A stretch of 64,000 bases of DNA, taken from assembly GCF_030160275.1 (NCBI RefSeq), contig NZ_BSOA01000002.1, positions 62,001-126,000 of the forward strand. The letters run 5' to 3'. Origin of the DNA: Dyella flagellata (GTDB lineage: Bacteria > Pseudomonadota > Gammaproteobacteria > Xanthomonadales > Rhodanobacteraceae). The position numbers and the translations under genes are program-made. Below are positions 46,546 to 55,391 of this stretch, piece by piece (positions within the stretch are counted from its first letter, which is position 1; each line of letters begins with the position of its first letter). The notes beneath the pieces were generated by a model. It saw only the letters and a list, made by a program, of their open reading frames with translations, ran no database searches and had not been told where the DNA came from.

Positions 46546-46810
46546 GTTTGCTATTCCTCCCGGCTCGCTAGGGCGCAAAAAGCCTGCCGCTCTGGATCAG
46601 CGGCAAACGCATGCGAATAAGGCTTGCAACCCGACTTTAAGCACAACTTGTGCGTCGCGTCAAAGCCGGCTAGACGTCCAAATGAAATTTTGCCTCCAGG
46701 CGTACCAGCGCGCGCTAACAGACCAGTCCTGCGCCGGTGTCCGCCAAGGCGCATGGGGGCGCCGTTTGCGCTGTCTCGCGGGAATAGCCCAGCTCGTAGA
46801 TAATCCACGT

Positions 46811-48013
46811 ATGCCGACACACAGCCGCGTTCCCCGCCTACTCCTTTTTCCTGTCCTCGCCACGGCGATCGCCCTTTCTTCCGGCTTTCCCACCGACCTC
46901 AGAGCCGCTCAGGACAGCAAAGCCGAAGCCGCACAGGCCCAGGCCAAGCAACAGCTGACCGACTTGCGCAGCAAGATGCAGGCGCTGGCCAAGGAGCAGG
47001 CCGACACCGCCGCCAAGCGAGACAGCGTCAATGCCGAGCTGGCCAAGCAATCGGACGCAGTCGCCAGCGCCTCCCGGGCAGTGCGCGATACCGATGCGCA
47101 GATCGCCGCCAAGCAGCAGCAACTCGATCAGTTGCAAACGCAACGATCGGCGCTCAACCAGAATCTGAGCCATCAGCGCGCGGCGATCGCCGACTTGCTG
47201 CGTGCCACCTATGAAGTCGGCCACGGTTCCGACTTGCGCCTGCTGCTGGGCGACGAGGACATCGCGCGCATCGCCCGCTCGCTGGCCTATTCGCAGTACT
47301 TCCAGCAGGACCGTCTGCAGAAGGTACAGCAGCTGATGACCGAGCTGGCCAAGCTGCAGGACCTGGAAAACCAGATCACCGCCGAGCAGCAGGCCCTGCA
47401 AGCCACCCGAGCCCAGCGCCAGCAGCAGGCCGACACCCTGCAGCAGCAGCGCAAGCAACAGCAGCAGCTGGCCAGCCAGATCGACACGCAGTACAAGAGC
47501 CAGGCCCAGAAGCTGGCGGCGATGAAGCAGAACGAGCAGTCCTTGAACGACCTGCTGGCGAAATTGCAGAAGGCGATCGACGAAGCCACCCGCGAAGCGG
47601 AGCGCAAGGCCCGCGCCAATCCCACCGTACCGAGCGGGGGCGGCAAGGCGCTGGCCAACATCCGCGGCAACCTGCCCTGGCCGGCCCCCGGCCCGGTGCA
47701 CACGTTCGGCAATGGCGTGCTGATCGCGGCGCCGCGCGGCGCCGAAGTCCACGCGGTGGCGCGCGGGCGGGTGGTGTACGCCCACTTCCTGCGTGGCTAC
47801 GGCCAGCTGATCATCCTGAGCCACGGCAGCGGCTGGCTCAGCATGTACGGCAACAACGAAACCCTGTTGCACGGGGTGGGCGACGATGTGAACGCCGGCG
47901 AAGCCTTGGGCACCGCCATGCTCAGCACCGGCGACAGCACCGGGGTGTATTTCGAGCTGCGGCAAAATGGCAAGCCGGTGGATCCGCGCACTTGGTTAAG
48001 CCAGCGGCGTTAA
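46811..48013 (+). CDS. envC: Murein hydrolase activator EnvC (coiled coil plus degenerate LytM domain)
   Basis: 400 aa from the ATG at 46811. A signal peptide (RVPRLLLFPVLATAIALSSGFPTDLRA) precedes a very long Gln/Ala/Lys coiled coil (about 40-270). The C-terminal LytM/M23 domain (about 295-398) reads VHTFGNGVLIAAPRGAEVHAVARGRVVYAHFLRGYGQLIILSHGSGWLSMYGN and lacks the full zinc-ligand set of active M23 peptidases, as in EnvC, which activates amidases at the division septum. It is divergent from gltB and upstream of ctpA, a common pairing. Confidence 0.93.
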   Translation: MPTHSRVPRLLLFPVLATAIALSSGFPTDLRAAQDSKAEAAQAQAKQQLTDLRSKMQALAKEQADTAAKRDSVNAELAKQSDAVASASRAVRDTDAQIAAKQQQLDQLQTQRSALNQNLSHQRAAIADLLRATYEVGHGSDLRLLLGDEDIARIARSLAYSQYFQQDRLQKVQQLMTELAKLQDLENQITAEQQALQATRAQRQQQADTLQQQRKQQQQLASQIDTQYKSQAQKLAAMKQNEQSLNDLLAKLQKAIDEATREAERKARANPTVPSGGGKALANIRGNLPWPAPGPVHTFGNGVLIAAPRGAEVHAVARGRVVYAHFLRGYGQLIILSHGSGWLSMYGNNETLLHGVGDDVNAGEALGTAMLSTGDSTGVYFELRQNGKPVDPRTWLSQRR

Positions 48014-48018
48014 ATCCC

Positions 48019-48041
48019 ACGGGATTGGCATCCCAGCCTAC
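48019..48041. repeat. Single GTAG-type REP half-unit (family A, copy 8)
   Basis: ACGGGATTGGCATCCCAGCC then TAC: only the right-hand half of a dimer remains, between envC and ctpA. Confidence 0.7.
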
Positions 48042-48199
48042 GCCGCCCGGCCGATCGTCTGAGGTTTTTTTCACAAGCCCGAAGCGAGAGCGAGTAAAAC
48101 TATCTCCAACCGGGTTCGGCGTATCCTTTGCTTGAATCCCCGACGGCCGACAACGATCTCTACGAAGCCGTCACATCCTTTCTTGTGGAGTTTTGTCCC

Positions 48200-49558
48200 A
48201 TGCGTTTCCCCCACCCCTGCCTGCTCGCCCTGCTGCTGGCGACGCCCTTGCTGCATGCGCAGGCGACGCCAGAGGTGGCATCGGCCGCCAGCACGGCCGC
48301 GCCGGCCAAGGCGTCCAGTAGTGCGGCGCCGGCCGATCAGGTGGACATGGACGATGTGCGCAACTTCGCCCACGTGTACCAGATCATTCGCCAGGCCTAC
48401 GTCGAAAAAGTCGACAACAAGACCCTGATGAGCGACGCGATCAAGGGCATGCTGGCCGGCCTCGATCCGCACAGCGCCTACCTCGACAAGTCCGGCCTGC
48501 AGGAACTCAGCGAGGACACTACCGGGCAGTACGGCGGCCTCGGCATCGAAGTGATGGAGGACAACGGCCTGCTGAAGATCGTATCGCCGATCGACGACAC
48601 GCCGGCCTCGCGCGCCGGCATCAAGCCCGGCGACGTGATCACCGCCGTGAACGGCAAAGTGATCACGCCGGACAATATCGACAGCATGTTCGACGCCCTG
48701 CGCGGCAACCCCGGCAGCAAGATCACGTTGGGCATCCTGCACGAAAAGGCCGAACAGCCGGTGACCATGACGCTCACCCGTGAGCGCATCTCGATGACCA
48801 GCGTGAAGGTGCGCGAGCTGGAGCCCGGCTATGCCTACATCCGCATCAGCCAGTTCCAGGACGACACCGCCAGCGACCTGGAAAAGAAGCTAGGCGCGCT
48901 GCTGGAGAAAAATGGTGCGCAGAAGGGCGCGATTCTCGACTTGCGCTCCAATCCTGGCGGCCTGCTGACGGCGGCGGTATCGGTGAGCGACGACTTCCTC
49001 GATTCGGGCACCATCGTCACTACGCGCGGCCGCCTGCCTGATTCCAATCTCACCTTCAGCGCTCATCCCGGCGACCTGTTGAACGGCGCGCCGATGGTGC
49101 TGTTGGCCGACAACGGCACCGCCTCCGCCGCGGAAATCGTGTCCGGCGCGCTCAAGGACAATCATCGCGCCCTGATCGTCGGCCGCCGCACCTTCGGCAA
49201 AGGCGTGGTGCAGACCGTGCTGCCGCTCGATTCCGATCACGCGGTGAAGCTGACCACCGCGCGCTACTACACACCGAACGGCACTTCGATCCAAGCCGAA
49301 GGCATCAAACCGGACATCGCCCTGGCCGATCTGGCGGTGACCAAGGTGGACGACTCGCAGGTGCCGATCAGTTCCGAGGCCGACCTGCCGCACCACCTGG
49401 CCAATGAAATCGCAGCGACCGGCGGTGACGGGATCAACAATGACGGTAGTGCGGAGAATGCCAAGCTGGCGACCAGCGACTATGCCTTGTCGCAGGCGTT
49501 GAACATTCTGAAAGGCTTGGCTCTACGCAAGGATGGCAGCCAACCGGCAGCGCATTGA
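48200..49558 (+). CDS. ctpA: S41 family C-terminal processing peptidase (CtpA)
   Basis: 452 aa from the ATG at 48200 (GGAG upstream). Signal peptide to about residue 20 (LLALLLATPLLHAQ). PDZ domain about 108-195 (GGLGIEVMEDNGLLKIVSPIDDTPASRAGIKPGDVITAVNG). S41 protease core with catalytic Ser309 in NGTASAAEIVSGAL and Lys334 in RTFGKGVVQT. Periplasmic protease that trims C-termini, including cell-wall hydrolase partners in relatives. It follows envC, so both likely serve envelope remodelling. Confidence 0.94.
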   Translation: MRFPHPCLLALLLATPLLHAQATPEVASAASTAAPAKASSSAAPADQVDMDDVRNFAHVYQIIRQAYVEKVDNKTLMSDAIKGMLAGLDPHSAYLDKSGLQELSEDTTGQYGGLGIEVMEDNGLLKIVSPIDDTPASRAGIKPGDVITAVNGKVITPDNIDSMFDALRGNPGSKITLGILHEKAEQPVTMTLTRERISMTSVKVRELEPGYAYIRISQFQDDTASDLEKKLGALLEKNGAQKGAILDLRSNPGGLLTAAVSVSDDFLDSGTIVTTRGRLPDSNLTFSAHPGDLLNGAPMVLLADNGTASAAEIVSGALKDNHRALIVGRRTFGKGVVQTVLPLDSDHAVKLTTARYYTPNGTSIQAEGIKPDIALADLAVTKVDDSQVPISSEADLPHHLANEIAATGGDGINNDGSAENAKLATSDYALSQALNILKGLALRKDGSQPAAH

Positions 49559-49561
49559 GGG

Positions 49562-49628
49562 ATAGGCTGGGATGCCAATCCCAGCATCGGAATCGGCCAT
49601 GTAAGCTGGGATTGTCATCCCAGCCTAC
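49562..49628. repeat. GTAG-type REP dimer (family A, copy 9)
   Basis: Left unit ATAGGCTGGGATGCCAATCC, right unit GCTGGGATTGTCATCCCAGC then CTAC. Between convergent ctpA and the TonB receptor gene. Confidence 0.87.
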
Positions 49629-49643
49629 GCACTTGCCTAGAGG

Positions 49644-51857
49644 TTAGAAGCTGAAGGGCTTTTCCAGCGTCAGATACACGCCACGCCGCGGCCCGTACTG
49701 CGGCGCTCCCACGCCCACACCGGTACCGCTGCGCAGCCGGTACGAACGATCCAGCGCGTTGATCACCGCCAGCTGCGTGTGGAGCTTGCCGAAGCCGTCG
49801 AAGTTGAAGTCGTGCGCCACATTGAGGTTGAGCTGGAAGTAGTACGGCAACGAAAGGCCGTTAGGCACCAGTCCTGCCTGGCGCAAACCGCTACCGAATA
49901 GATAGTCGGCGCCCACCTTGGTGTTGTCGGTGATCGCGTAGCTCACGCCACCGGATGAAGCCAGCTTCTGATCGTGATCGAGATGGATGTAGTTGTCGGA
50001 GATGTACGCCAGCTCATCCACTCCGAAGTTGTACTGGCCGGTTATCACGTCCTTGCCCATTGCACGGCTGTATGCGGCATTGAAGTAAGCCGACAGCGGT
50101 CCGTGGTTGTAAGAGGCGGTGAATTCCGTGCCGCGCACCCGGCCGTACTTGTAGTTGAAGGTGGAGTACACCAGCGCCGTGCCAAACTGACCCAGGTCCT
50201 GCAGTCGCTCCACTTTGCGGTAGTACGCATCCAGGCCGAACGTCCAATCGCCTACATTCTGCTGCACGCCTGCGTCGAAATAGTTGGAGCGCTCCGTCAA
50301 CGGCGTGTTGTTGCCGTAGTTCTTCACCGCATTGGTGGTGTTGGCAAACGCATTGATGTTTTCGTTGGAGATCAACTCCGTTTGCGGAGGCGTGAAATAG
50401 CGCGAGTAACCGGCGTGTACGGTGGTGCTATCGGTAGCCTGCCATACCAGCCCGACGCGCGGGCTCAGCTGGCTTTCTTCGCGGAACGCCGTGTAGCGAT
50501 CGCCACGCAAGCCGTAGTTGAGGGTGAAGGAATCGCTGATATCCCACTCGTCCTGCAAATAGAACGCTGCGGTCTTGGCCAGGATGCGATCGCCGGTAAA
50601 GATATTGAACGGCACCGTGCTGGCCTGGCTGCCGTCCGGATTGGTCGGAAATACCAGCGAGTTGGTATGGGTGAAAGCGCGATCGAATTCGTAATACACG
50701 CCATAGCGCAAGGTGTGCGAACCGCCCCATGGGGTGGCGAAATCGGCCTGCAAAGTGGACGCACGGTCGCCCTGCGTGATCTGGCCGGCGACGCCATTGA
50801 ACATCAGGTCACCGATGTCATCCGGGTAATACTGCAGGCCGCTGTAACGCTGTCCCAGCGAAACCTGGTACGAAGTAGCGCCCAGCTTGCCCTGTAGCGC
50901 CAGCGTACTGAAGCGCGTCTGTTCGTTCTGACGCTCATTCAAGAGGGTGGAATTGAAGGCCGTCTGATCCAGGTAACCGAAATTAGGGGTCTGGCTCGGG
51001 TTGTTCGGAATCTGGAAACGGTTATTGGTCACGCCGAACAGAAAGCTCAAGCGCGTATCGTTGTTGACCAGATAGGAGATATCGCCGAAGCCCTTCACCT
51101 GGTTGGTGCGATCGTGGATGGGGTTGCGGCTGCGCGTCGGATTCTCGATGCCGACGTTATTCTCCTGGTAGTTGCCGCTGAAGAAATAACTCCAGTTGCC
51201 GCTGCTGCCCCACAACGAGGCGTAGGGATTGACGGTACCGAACGAACCGCCAGTGATGCCCACCACGCCGCCATTGCCGAGGTCGGCGCCGCTCTTGGTG
51301 GTGATGTCCACCACGGCGGCCGTGCGTTCGCCGTATTGCGCCGGCAAGGCGCCGTCGAGCAACTTCACGCTCTGGATCGTGTGGGGATCAAGGGTCTGGC
51401 CGAAGCCGGCGATCGATTCGGGCAGCATGATGCCGTTGATGCGGTACTGCAGGTTGGCGTGGTCGCCGCGCACGTGCAATTGACCATAGGAATCCTGCAC
51501 CACGCCGGGGGCCTGCAGCAGTATCTGGTTCAGCGGGGCGGAAGCGCCCAGCGGCAGCGCCTGGATGTCCTGCGCGCTGATCACGTACTCACTGCTGCCC
51601 GTGTCGGGGGACAGATTGTTGCGCGCCACATCCAGTGCAGCGGTAACGTTCACTTCGCCCAGCTGCTTGGCCTTGTTCGCATGGCGGTTGCGCGAATCCG
51701 GATCGGTGGAACTATCGCCCGGCTGTTCCGTGTTGGCGGCCGAGCTGCTGGAGGCAGGCAGCTTTTCGGCACCGGGCACGGTCAGCACGGTGGAGGCATG
51801 ACCGGCGGCAGCGAACAACGCCAGGCTGAGGCCAAGGGCAAGTGGCGATACTTTCAT
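49644..51857 (-). CDS. TonB-dependent receptor under a Zur-like operator (possible zinc receptor)
   Basis: 737 aa from the ATG at 51857. Signal peptide KVSPLALGLSLALFAAAGHA. A plug domain (SSEYVISAQDIQALPLGASAPLNQILLQAPGVVQDSYGQLHVRGDHANLQYRINGIMLPE) lies at about 90-210, then the barrel, ending in EKPFSF with the terminal Phe. It differs from the other four receptors in length and plug sequence. A perfect 18-bp palindrome 42 bases upstream resembles Zur boxes, suggesting zinc-repressed uptake. There is no long His-rich loop as in ZnuD, so the ligand assignment rests on the operator alone. Monocistronic. Confidence 0.88.
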   Translation of the reverse strand: MKVSPLALGLSLALFAAAGHASTVLTVPGAEKLPASSSSAANTEQPGDSSTDPDSRNRHANKAKQLGEVNVTAALDVARNNLSPDTGSSEYVISAQDIQALPLGASAPLNQILLQAPGVVQDSYGQLHVRGDHANLQYRINGIMLPESIAGFGQTLDPHTIQSVKLLDGALPAQYGERTAAVVDITTKSGADLGNGGVVGITGGSFGTVNPYASLWGSSGNWSYFFSGNYQENNVGIENPTRSRNPIHDRTNQVKGFGDISYLVNNDTRLSFLFGVTNNRFQIPNNPSQTPNFGYLDQTAFNSTLLNERQNEQTRFSTLALQGKLGATSYQVSLGQRYSGLQYYPDDIGDLMFNGVAGQITQGDRASTLQADFATPWGGSHTLRYGVYYEFDRAFTHTNSLVFPTNPDGSQASTVPFNIFTGDRILAKTAAFYLQDEWDISDSFTLNYGLRGDRYTAFREESQLSPRVGLVWQATDSTTVHAGYSRYFTPPQTELISNENINAFANTTNAVKNYGNNTPLTERSNYFDAGVQQNVGDWTFGLDAYYRKVERLQDLGQFGTALVYSTFNYKYGRVRGTEFTASYNHGPLSAYFNAAYSRAMGKDVITGQYNFGVDELAYISDNYIHLDHDQKLASSGGVSYAITDNTKVGADYLFGSGLRQAGLVPNGLSLPYYFQLNLNVAHDFNFDGFGKLHTQLAVINALDRSYRLRSGTGVGVGAPQYGPRRGVYLTLEKPFSF

Positions 51858-51898
51858 GCGCAAGGGAATCCGGGGCGGTTTAGCGTTAGGGGAATGTC

Positions 51899-51916
51899 GA
51901 AATGTTATAACATTTC
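51899..51916. promoter_or_regulatory. Zur-like operator palindrome
   Basis: GAAATGTTATAACATTTC is a perfect 18-bp palindrome, 42 bases before the receptor start codon. Its GAAATGTTA/TAACATTTC arms match the published gammaproteobacterial Zur consensus arms, with the shorter centre seen in some alphaproteobacterial Zur sites. Assignment by motif only. Confidence 0.55.
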
Positions 51917-52036
51917 CATCCTATCGAAACGACCCTCCCAGAAGTCATACCGCCGGGCAGTTCATGCCGCCCTCATCAGTGCCGCACCGCGGCGGACTAT
52001 GATCGCCGGGTCTGTTTGTTCCCTACGGAGCGCGGC

Positions 52037-52720
52037 ATGACCGAGCGCAACGATACGCAGCCCAGCAGCAGCAACCTTCCTGCCGTGGTCACGCACGACG
52101 AAGCCAGCAGCCGGGTGACCCGCGCGATCCTGGATTTCGTCAGCCAGATCCCTGACAGCAAGGTGCATAGCCATGGCAACCCGGACACCGAAGCACGGCG
52201 GCTGGCGCATCGCGCCGCCCAGCGCGCCGCGCTTACCGCCGCCACACTCGCCTTGCCGCCAGGCCCACTGGGCTGGCTGACCATCCTGCCGGAACTGGTT
52301 TCGATCTGGAAAATCCAGGCCCAGCTGGTCAGTGACATCGCCGCTGCCTACGGCAAGCACGCGGAACTGGGCCGCGAACAAATGCTGTGGTGCCTGTTCC
52401 GCCACACCTCCGCCCAAGCCTTCCGCGACCTGGTGGTGCGACTTGGCGACCGCCTGATCTTCCGGCGCGTGTCCTATGGCGTAATCGAACGCGTCGCCAA
52501 GCAGATCGGCGTCAAGGTGACGCAGCGCGCGCTGGGCGAGGGCTTGTCACGCTGGATGCCGGTGATCGGTGCAATCGGCGTGGGCGGCTATGCGTATTAC
52601 GACACGCGGCAGGTGGCGGCCACGGCGATTGCCATGTTGAAGAGCGAGTTCGGCATGGCCGAGAGTGACGATGCCACTGTGGTTGCCACGCAAGAGGTGG
52701 AGGCAACGCGGTTGCATTGA
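52037..52720 (+). CDS. EcsC-like protein
   Basis: 227 aa from the ATG at 52037 (GGAG upstream). Central segment GPLGWLTILPELVSIWKIQAQLVSDIAAAYGKHAELGREQMLWCLF resembles the EcsC family, followed by a C-terminal glycine-rich hydrophobic stretch (MPVIGAIGVGGYAYYDTRQVAATAIAML). Cytoplasmic or membrane-associated. Function unknown in proteobacteria. Confidence 0.6.
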   Translation: MTERNDTQPSSSNLPAVVTHDEASSRVTRAILDFVSQIPDSKVHSHGNPDTEARRLAHRAAQRAALTAATLALPPGPLGWLTILPELVSIWKIQAQLVSDIAAAYGKHAELGREQMLWCLFRHTSAQAFRDLVVRLGDRLIFRRVSYGVIERVAKQIGVKVTQRALGEGLSRWMPVIGAIGVGGYAYYDTRQVAATAIAMLKSEFGMAESDDATVVATQEVEATRLH

Positions 52721-52860
52721 CTGTTATCGTTGCAACCCTTGCGCGACGTCTTTCCGGCTTCGGCGGTACGCGGGGAAAGCACATGGACGTGCTTGGGTTT
52801 GAGGAGCGAGGAACGACGGCATGGCAAAATTGAGCATTAACGACGTGCAGGGGCCGTTAC

Positions 52861-53607
52861 ATGAATCCATCTCAGCAGCGAAAAGTCGCTTTAATCACCG
52901 GTGCCGCCAAACGCGTAGGCGCAGTGATTGCCCGTACCCTGCATGCCGCGGATTTCGACCTCGCCCTGCACTGTCGCCATTCCACCAGCGAGGCGAATGC
53001 GCTCGCGGCTGAACTTTGCGCGCAGCGTGCGAACAGCGCCATCGTGTTGCAGGCCGACCTTGCCGACCTGCCACAACTCCCGCGGCTGATCGATGCCACG
53101 CTGTCGCACTACGGCCAGCTCGATGCGTTGATCAACAATGCCTCCTCGTTCTATCGCACGCCATTGGAAACGGCTACGCCCACCCAGTGGAACGAACTGT
53201 TCGCCGCCAATGCGCAAGCGCCCTTCTTCCTTGCTCAGTCTGCGCTGCCAGCGTTGCGCACCACTCGGGGCGCGATCGTGAACCTGGTGGACATCTATGC
53301 CGAACGCGCGCTAGCGCAACATCCCATCTACGTGATGGCAAAGGCCGCGCTGGCCGCGATGACGCGCTGTCTTGCGCTGGATCTTGGACCCGATGTGCGC
53401 GTCAACGGCGTAGCCCCCGGTGCGGTCATGTGGCCCAGTGATGGCAAGTCCTACGCCGACCAGCAAGCCATGCTGGCGCGCACGCCCCTCCAGCGTGCTG
53501 GCGCACCGGAAGATGTCGCCAGCACGGTGCTCTGGCTGCTGCGCGATGCGCCCTTCGTGACCGGCCAGATCATCCGCGTCGATGGCGGCCGCAGCGTCAC
53601 GGTGTAA
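52861..53607 (+). CDS. Pteridine reductase (short-chain dehydrogenase, FolM/PTR1-like)
   Basis: 248 aa. The NADPH motif is TGAAKRVGAVIARTL, the TGxxxRxG form typical of pteridine reductases rather than TGxxxGxG, with the PTR1-like LALHCRHSTSEANAL. Active site: NNASSFYRTPLE, LVDIYAERAL and the YxxxK pair YVMAKAAL; C-terminal GQIIRVDGGRS. It would reduce dihydro- or biopterin to tetrahydro forms. folB and folK are about 1.5 kb downstream on the other strand. Confidence 0.88.
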   Translation: MNPSQQRKVALITGAAKRVGAVIARTLHAADFDLALHCRHSTSEANALAAELCAQRANSAIVLQADLADLPQLPRLIDATLSHYGQLDALINNASSFYRTPLETATPTQWNELFAANAQAPFFLAQSALPALRTTRGAIVNLVDIYAERALAQHPIYVMAKAALAAMTRCLALDLGPDVRVNGVAPGAVMWPSDGKSYADQQAMLARTPLQRAGAPEDVASTVLWLLRDAPFVTGQIIRVDGGRSVTV

Positions 53608-53866
53608 GCGGCAACTTACACGCTAAGGCGGCATCACGGCGGAATTTACTGCTCGTCGACGGACATCCTTGCCCCGCGCCTCGCCCTAGGATGCATGCCG
53701 TCCATGACGTTCGGATTTGTACGAACTATGGCGTCGGCAGTTGCGTCGGGCAGGCATGGTTTCTACTTGTGCGATATCCGGCCTGAAAGGCGTCTGAAAA
53801 GACACGACATGGATGAAAAATCCTGCCCGGCAGCGACGTCTCCCCCAAACCCAAGGAGATAAGTTT

Positions 53867-54361
53867 ATGCAACGTCACACTGCAATGCTTGCGTGTATGT
53901 TACTTGGACTGGCCTTGCCTGTTGCTGCAGCAAGCGCAAACGATACCGGTGATTTGCGCGCCAAGACTTTCGACACCTACAACAAGATCGAGAAGGCGCT
54001 CGAAAACGGCCAGCGTCTTTCCGTCGTGGTCCATTTCAATGCTTGCGACCAAGCCAGATCAGCCGCCAACGGCCATATCATGATGGCGCGCAGTGACAAC
54101 CATGGCGGGCTTCCCATCCATGATTTCATGATCCTTCCCGACCATATTGCTTTTTCGTTGGTGCATCAAACGGTAGATCCCAACAACAACATCGTCTACG
54201 AATTCAACCGCTACAAAGTCTCCCCAGCAGGAACAGGGTCAACGGCAAGCGCGAAAGTCGAGATGTCGACCTATAGCTGGAAAACGGGCGATACACAGGC
54301 CACGCCCGGCGCTACTTACACCTGTGACACGGGTGGCGGCGGCGTGGATTTCACCGGCTAG
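53867..54361 (+). CDS. VirK-like secreted protein
   Basis: 164 aa from the ATG at 53867 (AAGGAGAT 6 bases upstream). Signal peptide MQRHTAMLACMLLGLALPVAAASA; the mature domain begins TFDTYNKIEKALENGQRLSVVVHFNACDQ, the pattern of VirK-family periplasmic proteins, and contains two Cys (NACDQ and YTCDTG) likely to be disulfide-bonded. Function unknown. It has its own terminator. Confidence 0.7.
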   Translation: MQRHTAMLACMLLGLALPVAAASANDTGDLRAKTFDTYNKIEKALENGQRLSVVVHFNACDQARSAANGHIMMARSDNHGGLPIHDFMILPDHIAFSLVHQTVDPNNNIVYEFNRYKVSPAGTGSTASAKVEMSTYSWKTGDTQATPGATYTCDTGGGGVDFTG

Positions 54362-54369
54362 GCACTCGG

Positions 54370-54393
54370 AATCCCCGCAGCATTGCGGGGATT
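54370..54393 (+). terminator. Rho-independent terminator of the VirK-like gene
   Basis: AATCCCCGCA, loop GCAT, TGCGGGGATT, then CTTTCTT: 10-bp stem, 9 bases after the stop codon. Confidence 0.87.
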
Positions 54394-54408
54394 CTTTCTT
54401 GCTGGAGT

Positions 54409-54481
54409 GTAGGCTGGGATGACAATCCCAGCATCGCGAGGCGGCATACAGGGCAAAGCTGGGATTAGCATCCCAGCCTAC
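54409..54481. repeat. GTAG-type REP dimer (family A, copy 10)
   Basis: Left GTAGGCTGGGATGACAATCC, right GCTGGGATTAGCATCCCAGC then CTAC; centres not complementary. Between the VirK-like gene and folK. Confidence 0.88.
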
Positions 54482-54519
54482 GTGACGGCCAGGTCGCGCA
54501 TTGCGCGCAGCGGCAAGAG

Positions 54520-55002
54520 TTACAAGGATTCGACCACTAGCGGCTCTTGCTCAACAGGAAAAGCCGCCCACAGTTCCGCCATCGTACGGCCACTCACCGG
54601 ATGCCGCAGTTGCGGTGCGATATCCGCGATCGGCTTGAGCACGAAGGCATGCTGCAATTCCTTGCGCGGAATATCCAGGTGCCCCGGCCCCTGCGTCACC
54701 AGCTCGTCATACAGCACGATATCCACATCCAGTGTGCGACTGGCATAGCGAGGTACATCGCGGCGGCGGCCATGCCGATCTTCCAACGCGTGCAACCATT
54801 CGTTGAGTGAAATGGGCGCAAGGTCCGTATCCAGGCCGACGGCCAGATTGATGAAGTCGGGGCCGTCGAACCCCACCGCAGAGCTGCGATACGCCGGCGA
54901 TATGTCCAGCTCGCCAAAACGTGCATGCAACTCGTCCAGCGCGGCACGAAGATATCGATGCGGCTCCTGGTTGGAGCCCAGGCTTAGATAGACGCGGGCC
55001 AT
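54520..55002 (-). CDS. folK: 2-amino-4-hydroxy-6-hydroxymethyldihydropteridine diphosphokinase
   Basis: 160 aa. Motifs VYLSLGSNQEPHRYLRAALDEL, DGPDFINLAVGL and the catalytic/metal segment YASRTLDVDIVLYDELV are those of HPPK, followed by LDIPRKELQHAFVLKPIADIAP. It pyrophosphorylates hydroxymethyl-dihydropterin in folate synthesis. Starts directly after the folB stop. Confidence 0.96.
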   Translation of the reverse strand: MARVYLSLGSNQEPHRYLRAALDELHARFGELDISPAYRSSAVGFDGPDFINLAVGLDTDLAPISLNEWLHALEDRHGRRRDVPRYASRTLDVDIVLYDELVTQGPGHLDIPRKELQHAFVLKPIADIAPQLRHPVSGRTMAELWAAFPVEQEPLVVESL

Positions 55003-55359
55003 TCAGTGGCGCTTGCCGCGTTCGATGCACACTCCCACTGCCTTGGCGCCACGTACGGCCCCCGGCTTGGACAGTTTCAGCCGCACCCAGGTCACGCCGA
55101 ATTCTTCGCGAATGATCGCCGCGCAGCGCTCGGCCAGCGTTTCCACCAGGCCGAAACTGGATTCGCCAACATACTCGATAAGGCGTTTGGACACGTCCTT
55201 GTAGTTGAGCGTGTGGGCGATGTCATCGGACGCGGCGGGGATGGTGTTGTCGAACGCCATTTCGATGTCTAACGACAAAGTCTGGCGCACGCGCCGTTCC
55301 CAGTCGTAGATGCCGATGACGGTGTCGATGCGCAAGTCTTCAATGAATACGATGTCCAT
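55003..55359 (-). CDS. folB: Dihydroneopterin aldolase
   Basis: 118 aa from the ATG at 55359 (MDIVFIEDLRIDTVIGIYDWERRVRQTL); the upstream extension is dropped. Catalytic features: the Glu in IGIYDWERR, SFGLVETLAERCAAII and LKLSKPGAVRGAKAVGVCIER with the active Lys. It supplies the FolK substrate; the two genes abut and form an operon. Confidence 0.95.
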   Translation of the reverse strand: MDIVFIEDLRIDTVIGIYDWERRVRQTLSLDIEMAFDNTIPAASDDIAHTLNYKDVSKRLIEYVGESSFGLVETLAERCAAIIREEFGVTWVRLKLSKPGAVRGAKAVGVCIERGKRH

Positions 55360-55391
55360 GCGCACAAGAGTCGTGGATGCGGTGAATGCAA

